Shown one piece after another: positions 47,516 through 59,440 of a stretch of 64,000 nucleotides of DNA. The notes under the pieces were generated by a model. It was not told the origin of the DNA and ran no database searches. It saw only the letters and a list, made by a program, of their open reading frames with translations. Source of the DNA: Vicia villosa. Its lineage: Eukaryota; Streptophyta; Magnoliopsida; Fabales; Fabaceae. The stretch is taken from positions 15,746,497 to 15,810,496 of the forward strand of contig NC_081182.1 of the NCBI RefSeq assembly GCF_029867415.1, given 5' to 3'. The position numbers and the translations under genes were made by a program. Each line of letters begins with the position of its first letter. Within the stretch, counting starts at the first letter, position 1.

Positions 47516-48969
47516 TGAAATTCTGGTAAGACAGAACCCGGATGTCATATACGATGTCGTGACATCTGGTCTGTCATCAGTTTAGCTGAGGCAGTACATA
47601 CAGATCCCTCAATTATTTATTACTTCTAACATCCAGAAGTCTGGAAGTGTTGGAATCACAGAGATTCTGTGTTAGCACAGTCATTAAATCACACACTGAT
47701 GTCAGGCACGATGTTATGACATCCAAACTGAACTTACAAATAAACAATGCAGAAACATAACCAACACAACAGAATTGTTCACCCAGTTCGGTTCAATCAA
47801 CCTACTCTGGGGGCATACCAAGCCAGGGATGAAGTCCACTATTAGCAGTATCAATTCAGAGCTAAACTCCCAGTTTACAACTCCTCACTTAATCACTACC
47901 CAATGACCCCTCTACCTAGGTTCTCCCTAGATATGGAATATCTCCATTCCACTCCCAATCATACCAATGATGTCTAGCAGTCAACACCTCAGCCACTGCA
48001 TTGACGGCTTAATTACCAACATTCAAAACACACAAATAAACATATCTTAGAGTTGCTTCAAAGCTTCCTCCAAGCACACAACTCCACTCATTGCTTTACA
48101 ACTTCTGAGTGAATAAAACAAACCTCTTACCTACAGGCTTCGAGGCACAAATCAGTGACCTTCCCACAAACCGGGAGGTTCACCTACACGGCTAATCCTA
48201 ATAGTTACATCTTTCTAAACGCCGGCTAGCTACCTAAACTAGGTTACAAAGTTTCCTATTTATAACCTATTCCCAACTGGACTTGGGCTTACAATCACAA
48301 CATTATTTGCTGTTACAAATCACAGAAAACTTTCTGCTAAAAACAAGGTCTTCAATCATAAGTTTCCTAATTTATCTTCATAATTGGAAACTGCATAATT
48401 CTCCAATATTCTAATCTTGATTCTCTTGACCTTTAAACCTGCCACATAGGATTGCATAATATTCAAAAGAATATTCTGCATCTTTTAAAACCAAAACTGA
48501 ATCTTTATATTCCAGCTCAGCAGGCGCGTGACAGCTAAATATAACAGTAACTGCTGTCAAATACTGATGTCACAGAGCATGTCGTGACATTCCATGTTCT
48601 GCATAAATCACAGCAAACAGTATTCTTCACTTCAATTCTCAGCTTCTCACATATCAGGGTGCCAAAAAGACAGCCCATGATTTGTTCTATTACTGATGTA
48701 CAATCAGCACAATCTTTAGTTTCCCAAAATAAAGACTGAGATAAATAAGGAAACATAATAGAAATAGAATAGAAAATGTAGCAGCTACTGCTGTCAAACA
48801 CTGATGTCATGACGTCGAGCATGACATCCAACTCACAGCATGTATTAGCTTACACAACCAGAACCTGCATAACCTTTAACACTACACACCACATGTCATG
48901 ACCTTAGTCAAGACAACAGAATACACATGAATGTTTTACCACAAAATGCAGCCAATCAAAACATCTACA
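47516..48969 (-). repeat. 5' LTR (minus-strand sense) of the non-autonomous element
   Basis: Same length and, in all stretches compared, the same sequence as 43109-44562. Confidence 0.9.
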
Positions 48970-50141
48970 TATTATTTTAATAATAAAATTAAGAACTTTA
49001 TGGTACAAAGACCAAAAAACCACAATTTTAATGTGGTGGCAAAAAATCAAATAAGGGTATTTTAGACTTTTCCACAACCATTAATTTTCTTATATTATAG
49101 ATTAGAGATTGATATTTTTTTTTTTTTGGAAGAAAGAAGTGAGAAATTGATGAAAGAGAAAAAAATAGAGAATAGAGAGATTTGATAAGTTTGATAAAAT
49201 ATAAGAGTTGTACTATTTTAATAATAAAATTAAAAACTTTATGGTACAAAGACCAAAAAACCACAATTTTAATGTGGTGGCAAAAAATCAAATAAGGGTA
49301 TTTTAGACTTTTCCACAACCATTAATTTTCTTATATTATAGATAGATTAGAGATTGATAGTTTTTTTTTTGGAAGAAAGAAGTGAGAAATTGATGAAAGA
49401 GAAAAAAAATAGAGAATAGAGAGAGATTTGATAAGTTTGATAAAATATAAGAGTTGTATTATTTTAATAATAAAATTAAGAACTTTATGGTACAAAGACC
49501 AAAAAACCACAATTTTAATGTGGTGGCAAAAAATCAAATAAGGGTATTTTAGACTTTTCCACAACCATTAACATTCTTATATTATAGATTGTAAATTTTT
49601 TTTGGAAGAAAGAAGTGAGAAAGTGATGAAAGAGAAAAAAAATAGAAAATAGAGAGAGATTTGATAAGTTTGATAAAATATAAGAGTTGTATTATTTTAA
49701 TAATAAAATTAAGAACTTTATGTTACAAATACCAAAAAACCACAATTTTAATGTGGTGGCAAAAAATCAAATAACGGTATTTTAGACTTCTCCACAACAA
49801 TTAATTTTCTTATATTATAGATTAGAGATTGATAGTTTTATTTTTTTTGGAAGAAAGAAGTGAGAAATTGATGAAAGAGAAAAAAATAGAGAATAGAGAG
49901 AGATTTGATAAGTTTGATAAATTATAAGAGTTGTATTATTTTAATAATAAAATTAAGAACTTTATGGTACAAAGACCAAAAAACCACAATTTTAATGTGG
50001 TGGCAAAAAATCAAATAAGGGTATTTTAGACTTTTCCACAACCATTAATTTTCTTATATTATAGATTAGAGATTGATATTTTTTTTTTTGGAAGAAAGAA
50101 GTGAGAAATTGATGAAAGAGAAAAAAATAGAGAATAGAGAG
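48970..50141. repeat. Tandem array of about 236-bp units, right block (about 5 copies)
   Basis: Direct continuation of the array after the LTR element; starts with the second TATTA copy. It ends abruptly inside a unit at tagagag (50141), where unrelated sequence begins. Confidence 0.9.
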
Positions 50142-50464
50142 TTGTTGAGCTAATGAACACCAATGGAGTTTTAGAGTTTAAACCTTAAAGCTAATATGGA
50201 CTCAAAGACTGTTCAATTGGAATTTGGAAACTGTTTCTGGTAAGCTCCTCTATCAGCAGGTAAATCCGCAGGAAATTCGAATATTTCTCATAGTGAGAGT
50301 TAATTAATTTACAAATTGATTTCAATTAGAAGAAAACTTTTTTTGAGTAAGTACTCAAGAGATGAGATATTTAATATCACAAGTATACGGCTATATCAGT
50401 GTAACATAAAAAACTGTCGAATCCACTTAGATCAATTACAAATATTGCTATTTTAGAAGAACAA
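50142..50464. other. Unassigned segment between the array and block C upstream DNA
   Basis: No ORF and no similarity to other parts of the window that I could see. Confidence 0.4.
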
Positions 50465-50740
50465 AAATATTTTAATTAAGTGTTTAAGAGATGTGATATT
50501 TTCAAATGTGTATTTTTTTCGTAGTGTGACACTCTAATAATATTTAGGAATAGACACAAGTTTCTTTTGCAATATAAAATCTTATTCAACGCATGCACGT
50601 TGTACAATAAATGTGAGTATTTCTTTTTAACATAATTTAATATATTGGGCGTCATTTTTATTTAATTAAGTATTTTTCAAGTTAGAATTATATTGACGAG
50701 AAATATAGTAGAAGAAAGAAAATGTCTATTAATCATTAAA
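50465..50740. repeat. Displaced upstream flank of block C
   Basis: Homologous to 17389-17760 (upstream of gene B): ttttcaaatgtgtattt, cgtagtgtgacactctaata, aatgtgagtatttcttttt and aacataatttaatat in the same order. In block C it lies about 11 kb from the gene instead of about 300 bp. Confidence 0.75.
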
Positions 50741-50859
50741 AAAAATTCATGTTATTGATTTATATTTTGGATTAAACATGTATGGGGTCTTAAAAATATG
50801 GTAATTAACCTTCAATTTTACTTCCTATAATTTTTTTTTAACAATTTCTTTATTCAGCC

Positions 50860-51630
50860 CTCTACCTTCTTAGAAACCCGCAGCGAAATTCCAAAAACGG
50901 CCCTATATTTAGGAAGTGCATCTCCGAAGTCATCAAAAATGGTGATTTCGGATATGCATCTTCGAAATCATTTTTTTCATTAAAAAAAAGGTGTTTTCGG
51001 ATATGCATCTCCGAAATCTCCCTTTCAGAGATGCATCTCTGAAAATACATGCGTTTTGCTGTTTATTCAAAACAAAAACCATTTATTCCTACTACTACAC
51101 AAACTTTGACCTCTAAAGTTGCTCTACAACATTCAAAGTCTACATTCAAAGCTTCATACAATTTGTAAGTTTCACAGCTTTGAACTTTGAACTCTAGCAT
51201 TGTTAATCAATTTAGGGCTGTTAGAAATTAGCAAAGTGTAGTAGGTTTAAGTTATTATGGGTAAATGGTAGTGTATTGTTGATAAAAATAGGATTTTGAA
51301 TGGGTTAGGACAAGAAATGGGTTTCTGCAGAAAATGGAGTTCGTTGGTTTTTTTGGAAGTGCACTTCCGAAAACACCTCTCTAACCAGTTTCGGAAATGC
51401 ACATCCGAAATGTAGTCTGAATTGTTTTTTATTTTCTTAATTGTTTCGCCGTCTTATCAGTTTCAATTTTTTCAGAAAAATGTCAGGAAATCAGACACGA
51501 CTTAGACAAAGTAGGGAGACCCAGACCGCATCGGCTCGACGCGAGCGGGCGGCACAGCTAGCATCGACACGAGGACGGGGTCGAGTACGAGTACCCGTCC
51601 AAATAGATGAGGCGTGTTGAAGCGGTAGAG
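50860..51630 (+). mobile_element. Fragment of a MULE/plant-mobile-domain type element
   Basis: Repeats of atgcatctccgaaat and its inverted forms precede a short frame at 51481-51620 starting MSGNQTRLRQSRETQTASAR, an arginine-rich N-terminus like those I associate with plant mobile domain (PMD) proteins of legume transposons. The frame stops after 46 codons and no PMD core follows. Assignment is from memory of similar repeats. Confidence 0.35.
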
Positions 51631-51639
51631 CGGCAAGCA

Positions 51640-53300
51640 ACAAAAGTTTTGGAAGTATTTATCCGGGAATTTATCGTGTCCACAGAGATTAGTGCTACTG
51701 AATTGCCGTTCGACGAATTCTTAGTTATGAGTTTGGGTTTTGAATGAATTTAAATATGAAATGGAAAAGTAAATATCAACACAAAAAGAATACATTCTTC
51801 AAATAGAAGAAACTATCAAGTATTGCATATAATCTACTCTTCACAAACTTAAACTTATCGACCAGTTGCACTCAGTCTACTATACTCCTTAAACCATTCA
51901 CGTGTTACCTGTTGTCGGCATTCGTATCCAAACACCTCCACGAGTTCTATCGTATGCTTAGTTGACGATTTCTCCACCAATCAAACATACAGTAGCTTAC
52001 CGTGTTAAATTAAAATATTGCTCGATCGACGATCTATCCACCAATCAAACAACCCGGTAGTATTACGAACCAACACAAAGTGAACATTAACTCTTCATCT
52101 ATCTCTAGAATCAAGAAGCTAATGATTATCTCTCCTAATCAAGATTTGTGAGGTCTATCTCTACAACAACACAAACCCCTAACATAAAGATCCAAAACAA
52201 CCCACCAAACATAACCCAAACATCAAAATGTAAAAAATCAAGAAAAACAACAAGTTTAGTTTGTAAAGCAAACTTTATACAACGCCATGGGCGACAAATA
52301 TACATGAGATCAAAGTATATATATACAAATCCCACAAATGAAACCACAAAGAGAAGAAAAGAAGAAAAACCCAAAAATCTTACGGTTTGTCGGCTCCGAT
52401 TGATGAAGGATTCAACCCCGGATCATCCATTTGACAACTCCAATGTGTTTTCTAGCATCATTCCACTCAAAAAATGCTATTGGATGGATTGGAGCTCTAA
52501 AATATCCAACCATCTCTCAAAAATGTGATTTTTCCTCTTTTATGACTTTCTAAACCGCCCTTGAGCGCGCGTCGCGCGCAGGAGCGCTCGTCGCGCCCAA
52601 CCTGCTGTATTGAAAAAACAGCTTTTAGTAAAAATGACGTAACTTGAGAACCGTAACTCCGATTTGCGCCTGGTTCGAAGCGTTGGAAAGCTTATTCAAT
52701 TTCCAATCTAACAATGACAACATATCAACCAAATTGTTGATTTATTATTCTTTGGTTTTGAGCTTTATTCGCCGAATGAATTGATTTCGCCGCTCAAAAT
52801 CGCGCGTTTGAAGCCGTGTCTTCGCCACGTTATTGCTCATGCTCCAAATACGCCTCAATACCTACAAAATAAATAGAAAACTATCAAAAAGTATAAAAGT
52901 ATATGAAAATACATCTATTCACAAAGTATATGTATTTATACACAAAACGGGGTATTATTCAAATGGTATTAACAAAAAGTATCGATAAGTGCCACTATTT
53001 ACAAACACAAAATAACTACATTTTGGCACTTAACAACTCTCCCCAACTTGAATTTGTTTGTCCTCAAACAAGGCCAAACACTCAAAGAATCAAAAGTAAA
53101 AATCCAAAGAATCAAGAATCAACACAGTTTAGAAAACGAAACAATTGCACAGTTCAAACCAAAAACGTACAAACAAAGTAAAAACTTACCACAATCCTAC
53201 AACGACGCATGAAAATGAAACCAATCCTAAGTACAATAATCATACAAAACATTCTAAACAAAAACAAGCTCAATAATGAATCACGCCTAGCAAAAACTCA
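51640..53300. repeat. Unclassified dispersed-repeat sequence
   Basis: Contains tatcgtgtccacagagatt, the GC-rich palindromic gcgcgcgtcgcgcgc near 52565, cgtaactccgatttgcgcc, and aactctccccaacttgaattt. These read like legume repeat DNA (probably an LTR-element derivative). Its frames (for example 52148-52528) show no domain. Borders not resolved. Confidence 0.35.
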
Positions 53301-54379
53301 TCGGTAGATGAAAAACACCGAAAGGTGATGTGGTGTCGTTTTCTTTTACCTCCCCGTTTCACTTGGGAGGACGGCACGCTAGACCCTTCACGCGAAATTT
53401 GGAAGGAGAATGCGCCCGTGGCGGGATGAATTTTATTTCAGTTCTTCCTACGATATCACACGAACTTTCTTATTTGTCCTACGAGTAGGAAAGGGGAAAA
53501 AAGATCTCAACTAAACCCTAGGAGTTTGCTAAGTGTGGGGATTTCACCTAGACTAGAAATTCTGGAGTCCGGGGGGTCGGTTATACATAGGGAAGTGTTT
53601 AAACACCCTACATATCTGTAGTACTCTACAGGAACCTTCTCTGTGTCATTGTGATTGTGTTTGCTGCTAATGATTGGGAAAGTTTCTCCTTTGTGTTAGG
53701 AGAAGGAATTGATTTGATTTGAAAAGACAGATAGACAGACTGACTGACTATTTTTGGTATTTTATTAGCTCGCTGAGATTCCTTGTGAACCTCATGCCTA
53801 CATATCCCTAGTGGAAGTCAGAGCTTAATGTAGTTCGGGGAACTAACTAGGGAAATTAATTATTTTTGGTGCCTTGCTTGAAGCTCAAGGTTGAAGCTTG
53901 GAATTAAATCTCTGTTTACAGTAAAGAGACATGAAATCATCTCTACAGAGAGGTATTTGTACTATTCTACCACAAACATTTTGAAAGAGTGACAGAATAA
54001 CTGAATTCATTTCATTCAAGAGGGGGACCTTACTTGTGTGTGTGCAAGTATACCAGTCAAATGCCTCTTAAATGAAAGAAGGATGCTCATCCAAATTAGG
54101 GAAAGTTACCACATGTCTGGGTTTTACTGCCAGCTCATGCCTTTCAAAATCCTAAATGGGAGACTTGATTAAAATTGAAATGAAATGTTTGTTTGTTTGA
54201 ATGTGGTAGAGTAGTAAAAATATCTCTCTATAGAGATAAGCTATGTCTATCTACTGTATAAAAGATTTGACTTTAGCTGGCTTGTATGAGGCCCAAGCTT
54301 GAGGCTTTTGATTGATTAAATATTATTGACTCTGGGAGATGGCTCCACTGGGGGTTAATTACAGGGTATTTTTGTGTTC

Positions 54380-54760
54380 TGTACAAAGCCCAGAATTGAG
54401 GCTGACTCTACTTAGGGAGACTCTATTTGTGTGCCTTGTACAAAGCCCAAGGTTGTGGCTGACTGTTGCTAGGGAAAACATTATTTTCTGCCTTGTACAA
54501 AGCCCAAGGTTGTGGCGGACTCTTAAATGAATTAAGTATGGATGACTATATGGGGAAAGATCCTAAGTGTTAGGAATCTTTGACACATGAAAAATATGGT
54601 TTATCTGCCTTGTACAAAGCCCAAGGTTGTGGCTACTGAATGATGAAGAACTCACTGGGGAGACTCTATTATCTGCCTTGTACAATGCCCAAGGTTGAGG
54701 CTGACTCTTGACAGGGGAGTTTTATTGTTTGGGTGCCTTGTATGAAGCCCAAGGTTGAGG
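54380..54760. repeat. Minisatellite with gccttgtacaaagcccaagg core
   Basis: At least six imperfect copies of ccttgtacaaagcccaaggt followed by tgtggctgac, spaced irregularly by about 60-110 bp. Confidence 0.8.
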
Positions 54761-54829
54761 CTAACTGTTTTTGTTGGTTTTGACTCTACTGAGGAGATTT
54801 TATTTATTAAAAGACTGTTTTTCTTTGGA

Positions 54830-55195
54830 AGCTAACCCTTTCCAGGGATTTTGACTCAGCTGGTGAATTTGTCTGTTAAAAGACTGACTTTATCATGTTT
54901 TTTGGAGGCTGACCCTTTCCAGGGATTTTGACTCTTTTGGGGAAATTATCTCCTAAGAGAATGAAATTATTTATTAATTGACTTTGGAGGCTAACCCTTT
55001 CCAGGGGTTTTTATTGAAATGAAGGAATGTGTGGAAGCTAACCCTTTCCAGGGATTTTGACATTTTTAGACAGATGTTGGAGGCTAACCCTTTCCAGGGG
55101 TTTTGACATTTTAGACAGATGTTGGAGGCTAACCCTTTCCAGGGGTTTTGACATTTTTAGACAGATGTTGGAGGCTAACCCTTTCCAGGGGTTTT
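54830..55195. repeat. Minisatellite with ggaggctaaccctttccagg core
   Basis: About eight copies. The last four (from about 55020) are regular, about 44-48 bp apart, with ggggttttgacattttt and agacagatgtt. Confidence 0.85.
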
Positions 55196-56723
55196 TATTG
55201 ATATGAATGGCAGAAAGATTATCTAGTGGAGACTTCTTGTTTAAAGCCCAAGATGAAGGCTGACTCAATGCTGAGGATGACCAAACATGGATCCTAGACT
55301 CTGCTAAGGAAGATTGATGAAGATAAGGGTGACAGAGACTGTCCATGTCTCTCATTCCAAAAGGTGTACTCAATGCAAAATTGAGACAAACTTAGCTTGT
55401 TTAAAGTCTGGTTTAAATTGGAAGAAACTCACCAGGGTAGGCTAAAAGGTGACTAAAGACCTGTTCCTATGTTTATAAGAAACCTGATGGGTCCTTGTAT
55501 ACAAGCTCAAGAGGAAGCTGGAAATGCTTTTAAGAAGCCTGTGGGTCCTTGTACAAAGCCCAAGAGGAGGCTAATCGAGGGTCCTTGTTATAGCACAAGA
55601 GAAAGCTATGTAGTTTTTGAACTTATTTTGGCTCTAAGCAAATGGGTAAGAGGTTTCACCGGGAATAATTCCTCTTTGGGTGGATGTGTCCTATATTTTT
55701 GGATTCTAAGGTTTTTGCCAAGATGTTTCACCGGGAATAATTCATCTTGGGGGTTTGAACTACAGATCTCTAATTAGGAACGAGCCTTCACCGGGAAGAC
55801 ATTCTCAATCCTAGGTCATATTCCTATAATATATATAAAGTTTAACTGTCCTAGGGTTTACACTCAAACGTAGTTCTAAACAAATATATGTACAGTTTAT
55901 ATTTGACAGTAATTTAAATAAAGACTGTAAATTGAAAGCTTGTAAAGCCTAACCTGGATGGAGTGGAGGCCTTTGAAGAAGTATGTACAGAGCCTCAACA
56001 GTATTTTTATTGTTTTGTTGATAACAGTTGAATGTATATGATAAACAGTTAATGGTTTTTGAAAACAGAAGAAGTGAAGATGGACAAAGGTCACATAGGT
56101 ATCTGAAGAGTTTCACCGGGAATAATGCCCTTCAAATACCAGAAGAATGTTTTGAAAACAGAAAGAAGATTTTGAAAATACAGTTTTGAAAACAAGCTAA
56201 GAAGAGAAGGTTTTTGGGACTTACACTCTATTAGAGGCCCAGTACTTTACAGTACTGGTGTAAAAGCAATTTGAAAATGATTTGAATGATACAAGGTTTT
56301 GTTGTTTGAAAACCTTAATCATCCGTTTAATTGGAGATTGAAAACAAATTTGAATATTGACAAAAGTCAAATTAATTAAGGTAAAAATAAAGAACTTTTA
56401 ACTAATTAAGACCTAAACAATTAGGGTTTTATCATAAAATTATTCACAAATTGATTAGGTTAAAATGATAATATATATATATATATATTTAAAGTATTTA
56501 AGAAAACACTTAAAAAACATACTATTTTAAACCTAATTAAAATTCAAGAAATACATAATATTTTTTATGATTTTTTGATTATTCACAAAATAGGTATATT
56601 AAATGATAAGTGTGTAAAAAATGAAGTGAAAATAAATTAATTTGATAGGTTAAATAAATATGTGAAGTTGTGAAGAAAAATGAAAGAAGTTAGTGTTTAA
56701 AAAATAAGTTTTGGCCCTTGGAG

Positions 56724-56788
56724 GGTTTGAACCCACGCCCTTGAGGTCATTTCCTCAAAACTATACCACTGAGCCAACGCGCGTGTGG
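56724..56788 (-). other. tRNA-like box A/box B module within the Ogre-like LTR
   Basis: Minus-strand text has TTGGCTCAGTGGTATAGT (box A-like), a stem TTGAGG/CCTCAA and GTGGGTTCAAACCC (box B/T-loop-like). The acceptor stem does not pair, so it is not called a tRNA gene. Confidence 0.4.
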
Positions 56789-56867
56789 TGATAGTGACTT
56801 GCCTCCAATTGGTCATGTTTCAAAACAAGTTGTAAATCCTTAAAAAATAAAAGAATCAAAAAGTCTG

Positions 56868-56945
56868 GGGCGAGGGGGATTCGAACCCCAGACTTGAGGC
56901 ATGATGATACTAAGGGTGTATAGGTGGCCACTGGGGCAAGTTGTT
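56868..56945 (-). other. Second tRNA-like module within the Ogre-like LTR
   Basis: Minus-strand TTGCCCCAGTGGCC followed by GGGGTTCGAATCCCC, again box A- and box B-like at tRNA-like spacing, without a good acceptor stem. Confidence 0.4.
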
Positions 56946-59440
56946 CAGTCGTTAATAAAACGCACACCATTCAAAATAAAATAAACTCTCCCCTGAGAAT
57001 TCAAATTTGCGCGCCACCACCATCTTCGTCTTCAACCTCAAGCTCTCCATTTTTGAATTTCTGAGCTTACTCGTTTCTCAACCATTTGCAACGATGTAAA
57101 CATGAAACTTGCTCTAAATTCACTCACGATTCTAAATATGTAACTAACATGAACTATCATTAACTACATCTAACTAATTTACCAGAAATCGTGAAGAACC
57201 CTAAAATTTCAAAATTAAATTAAATGACTATACTGAAAGATAAATGGATGATGATAGAGGGTTTTCAATCCTCTGATGATGCTGAACAAGATAGAATCGA
57301 GCTATTTCACAAAGAGTTCTTAAATTAAAGAGAGGGAGTTCAGAAACTTACCTCTGAAAATGGAGATCGTGAGGATGATGGAGGGCAACTGGGCTTGTAT
57401 GAATGATCCCAAAAGCTTCCTTGTGGCTCAGTGATGCTAACTGAATGCTTGTAATGACCTCAAACCTCCTGAATTGTTCTATGGACCTCCCTCGATTTCA
57501 GCTTCAAGTGAACATGGAGGGTGTTGATTCTCGAGTTACAGATGAGCTGCAGCCATCTGGTTAGCTTCACTATGACCTGAGGAGTGTGTCTGGATGATTG
57601 GCTTGCCTTGAAACCTTCTGAATCACTCCATGGACCTCCAACTGCAGATGCTCCAAAGTGAGAGCAACAATGGTGTTCCTCCACTTACAGAAGTGATCCA
57701 GGTGCTTGGATCACCTCAAATGACCTCCCTTGAGATGTTAGAATGCTCACTTCCCAAAGATAAGCTCTGGTTTGAAGAAATCGATTCTTCTTGCCAAAGA
57801 ACTTTGAAAAACAATGAACAAGAGAAGAGAAAGAGAAAGCAAGTAATATGGTTGCTTTGGTGTCTTTTTTGAATGAGAATGAGGCCTCTATTTATAGGCA
57901 AATGTCTCAGTACTGATTGGGAGAGTGAGCTTGCTTAGTGAAGTAAGTTTGGTTTCTTAGCCATGAAGAAATTTCAAAGAATATCCAAATGTGATCATTG
58001 CATTTTCGAGCCACCTCCCCTATCCATTGATTCTATCTGATCTTAGGGGACAATTCAGATGCAAAGTGAGCTCTAATTGGTTGGTGAGAAGATTCCTTGG
58101 GTGATTCATCAATTTGCCATAAATTCTCAAATGTAATCATTACATAATCACATGTTCTTGTTTTAGGAATCTTCTTCAATTATCATGGCATGGTGAAAAT
58201 GAATGCATGGCATGTTTGCAGATGTATTATGGGTCATGTAGCATCTGTATTTGAGGTCATGTGCACAAAACTTCAAAGTTCCAAAATGATGCATGACCTA
58301 TAATTTCACTTCATGAGGCCAACTTTGAACAAGCATAACTCTTAGCTCAAATTGAATTTTGAGAAGGTTGAACACAATTTGGAAAGCCCTAAACATCTAC
58401 TTTAAATCATTAGTTTATGTCTTCTTCAGAATCCTTTGGGAAATTTGTGAAAAATGAGGCCAAAGTTGGAAGAAAACTAGGTTAAAACACTTAGAAAAAT
58501 TTCTAAGTGTTTATGACCTAAACTTCAAAATTTCCAAAACTTCATAAATGGTTGATCTTTTGAAAAAAGATCCCTTGTAAGATGTTGTTTTATTTGGCAA
58601 GATCTACAACTTTCATGTTGGAAGTTTTTTGAGTTGTGTAGGTGAAATTTTGAGATCTCACCATGCCTTCAAAAACCCTAATTCCCGACTTTTCGCTCCT
58701 TGATGAATTTCTTTGAATTTCTTTGGCCAAATGACTTTGACATCCATATATTGATGATATTGATCTTTGAAAGTCATTTTTTGACCAAAAACCTTAAAAG
58801 TCAATGATGATCCTTCACAGTTGACTTTTTCCTGACAAAGTGAATTTTTGGGCTTTTGTGTAGAAATAAGATCTTCTCCCCAAATGGATGATATAAATGG
58901 ATTATATGGAGGTAGTAGAGATCCTTGAATCATGTCTTGAGTTTTGGATTCATGCCCTGATCAGAAGTCAACTATCTTGGTGAATTAGGTCAAAACCCTA
59001 ATTTGTCGACCATGTGAAAATAATGACTGTAGACTTTGAATTGAAGTGTGATGTCTAGTAGATCTTGTCATATGAGTTATTTGAAGATGATTGATGTCTT
59101 TGAATGACCCTCTGAGGTTTTTTAGGGTTTCCCAAATGTGATCCCTGATTTTAGTCCTTGATAGGCTCAAAACCCTAGTCTGGTGACCTGAGTAAACCTG
59201 TACTCATATGACTGGATGTCTAATCAATCATAGATGAGAAAAGTGAAGTCTTTGAGCCTCATGATTGTATTAGAGACTAATCTTTGTATTGATTGATCCT
59301 TTGCCTGAGCTTTCTTGTCTTTGAGCATCCTCGATTAGGTACCAGATGGAGAAATGACTGCTCTGGGTACTTGTCTTGACCTGATGAAAAATCCTGAAGA
59401 TATGCCATCTCAGGGGGGGTCAAAAATTAGGGTATGACAG

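Larger units (their letters stand above)
43109..48969 (-). mobile_element. Non-autonomous LTR retrotransposon (copia-like, LARD-type), 5861 bp
   Basis: LTRs of 1454 bp each (43109-44562 and 47516-48969), TG...CA ends and TATTA target duplications. On the minus strand the primer-binding site TGGTATCAGAGC (47513-47502) is a perfect initiator tRNA-Met complement, and a polypurine tract AAAGGGGGAGAT adjoins the other LTR (44563-44574). The 2.95-kb interior has no gag or pol domain; its longest frame is 144 codons. It therefore depends on an autonomous relative. LTRs are the same length and identical wherever I compared them, so insertion is very recent. Confidence 0.92.
53301..59440 (-). mobile_element. 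Ogre-like Ty3-gypsy LTR (3' LTR, minus strand), about 6 kb
   Basis: On the minus strand the LTR begins at 59440 with TGTCATACCCTAATTTTTGA, which I recognise as an Ogre-type LTR start. It is preceded by a purine-rich AATAGGGGCATC (59452-59441). Very long LTRs of this size are typical of Ogre in Fabeae. The LTR holds several internal minisatellites (54360-55200) and repeated caccgggaataatt words (55660-56130). The far border near 53300 is approximate. Small frames are not genes. Confidence 0.6.

Noticed and set aside
44128..48831. Two identical 98-codon ORFs (44128-44424 and 48535-48831)
   Set aside because: They are the same position in the two LTR copies of the non-autonomous element, not a duplicated gene.
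40085..50100. Series of 70-98 codon minus-strand ORFs (MWKSLKY... type) repeated along the array
   Set aside because: They repeat with the 236/473-bp tandem unit and use low-complexity I/L/F/Y-rich codons; one open frame through a satellite unit is expected to recur in every copy.
40085..50141. CRISPR-like array
   Set aside because: Eukaryotic context; units are contiguous 236-bp repeats without unique spacers.
52148..52528. 126-codon plus-strand ORF
   Set aside because: Threonine/lysine/asparagine-rich without any domain, in unclassified repeat DNA, with an overlapping opposite frame; no evidence of coding.
54339..54530. 63-codon ORF with repeated CLVQSPRLW
   Set aside because: Reads through the ccttgtacaaagcccaagg minisatellite; repetition comes from the DNA repeat.
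55038..55373. 111-codon minus-strand ORF with repeated KMSKPLERVSLQHLS
   Set aside because: Generated by the 44-48-bp minisatellite in the Ogre-like LTR.
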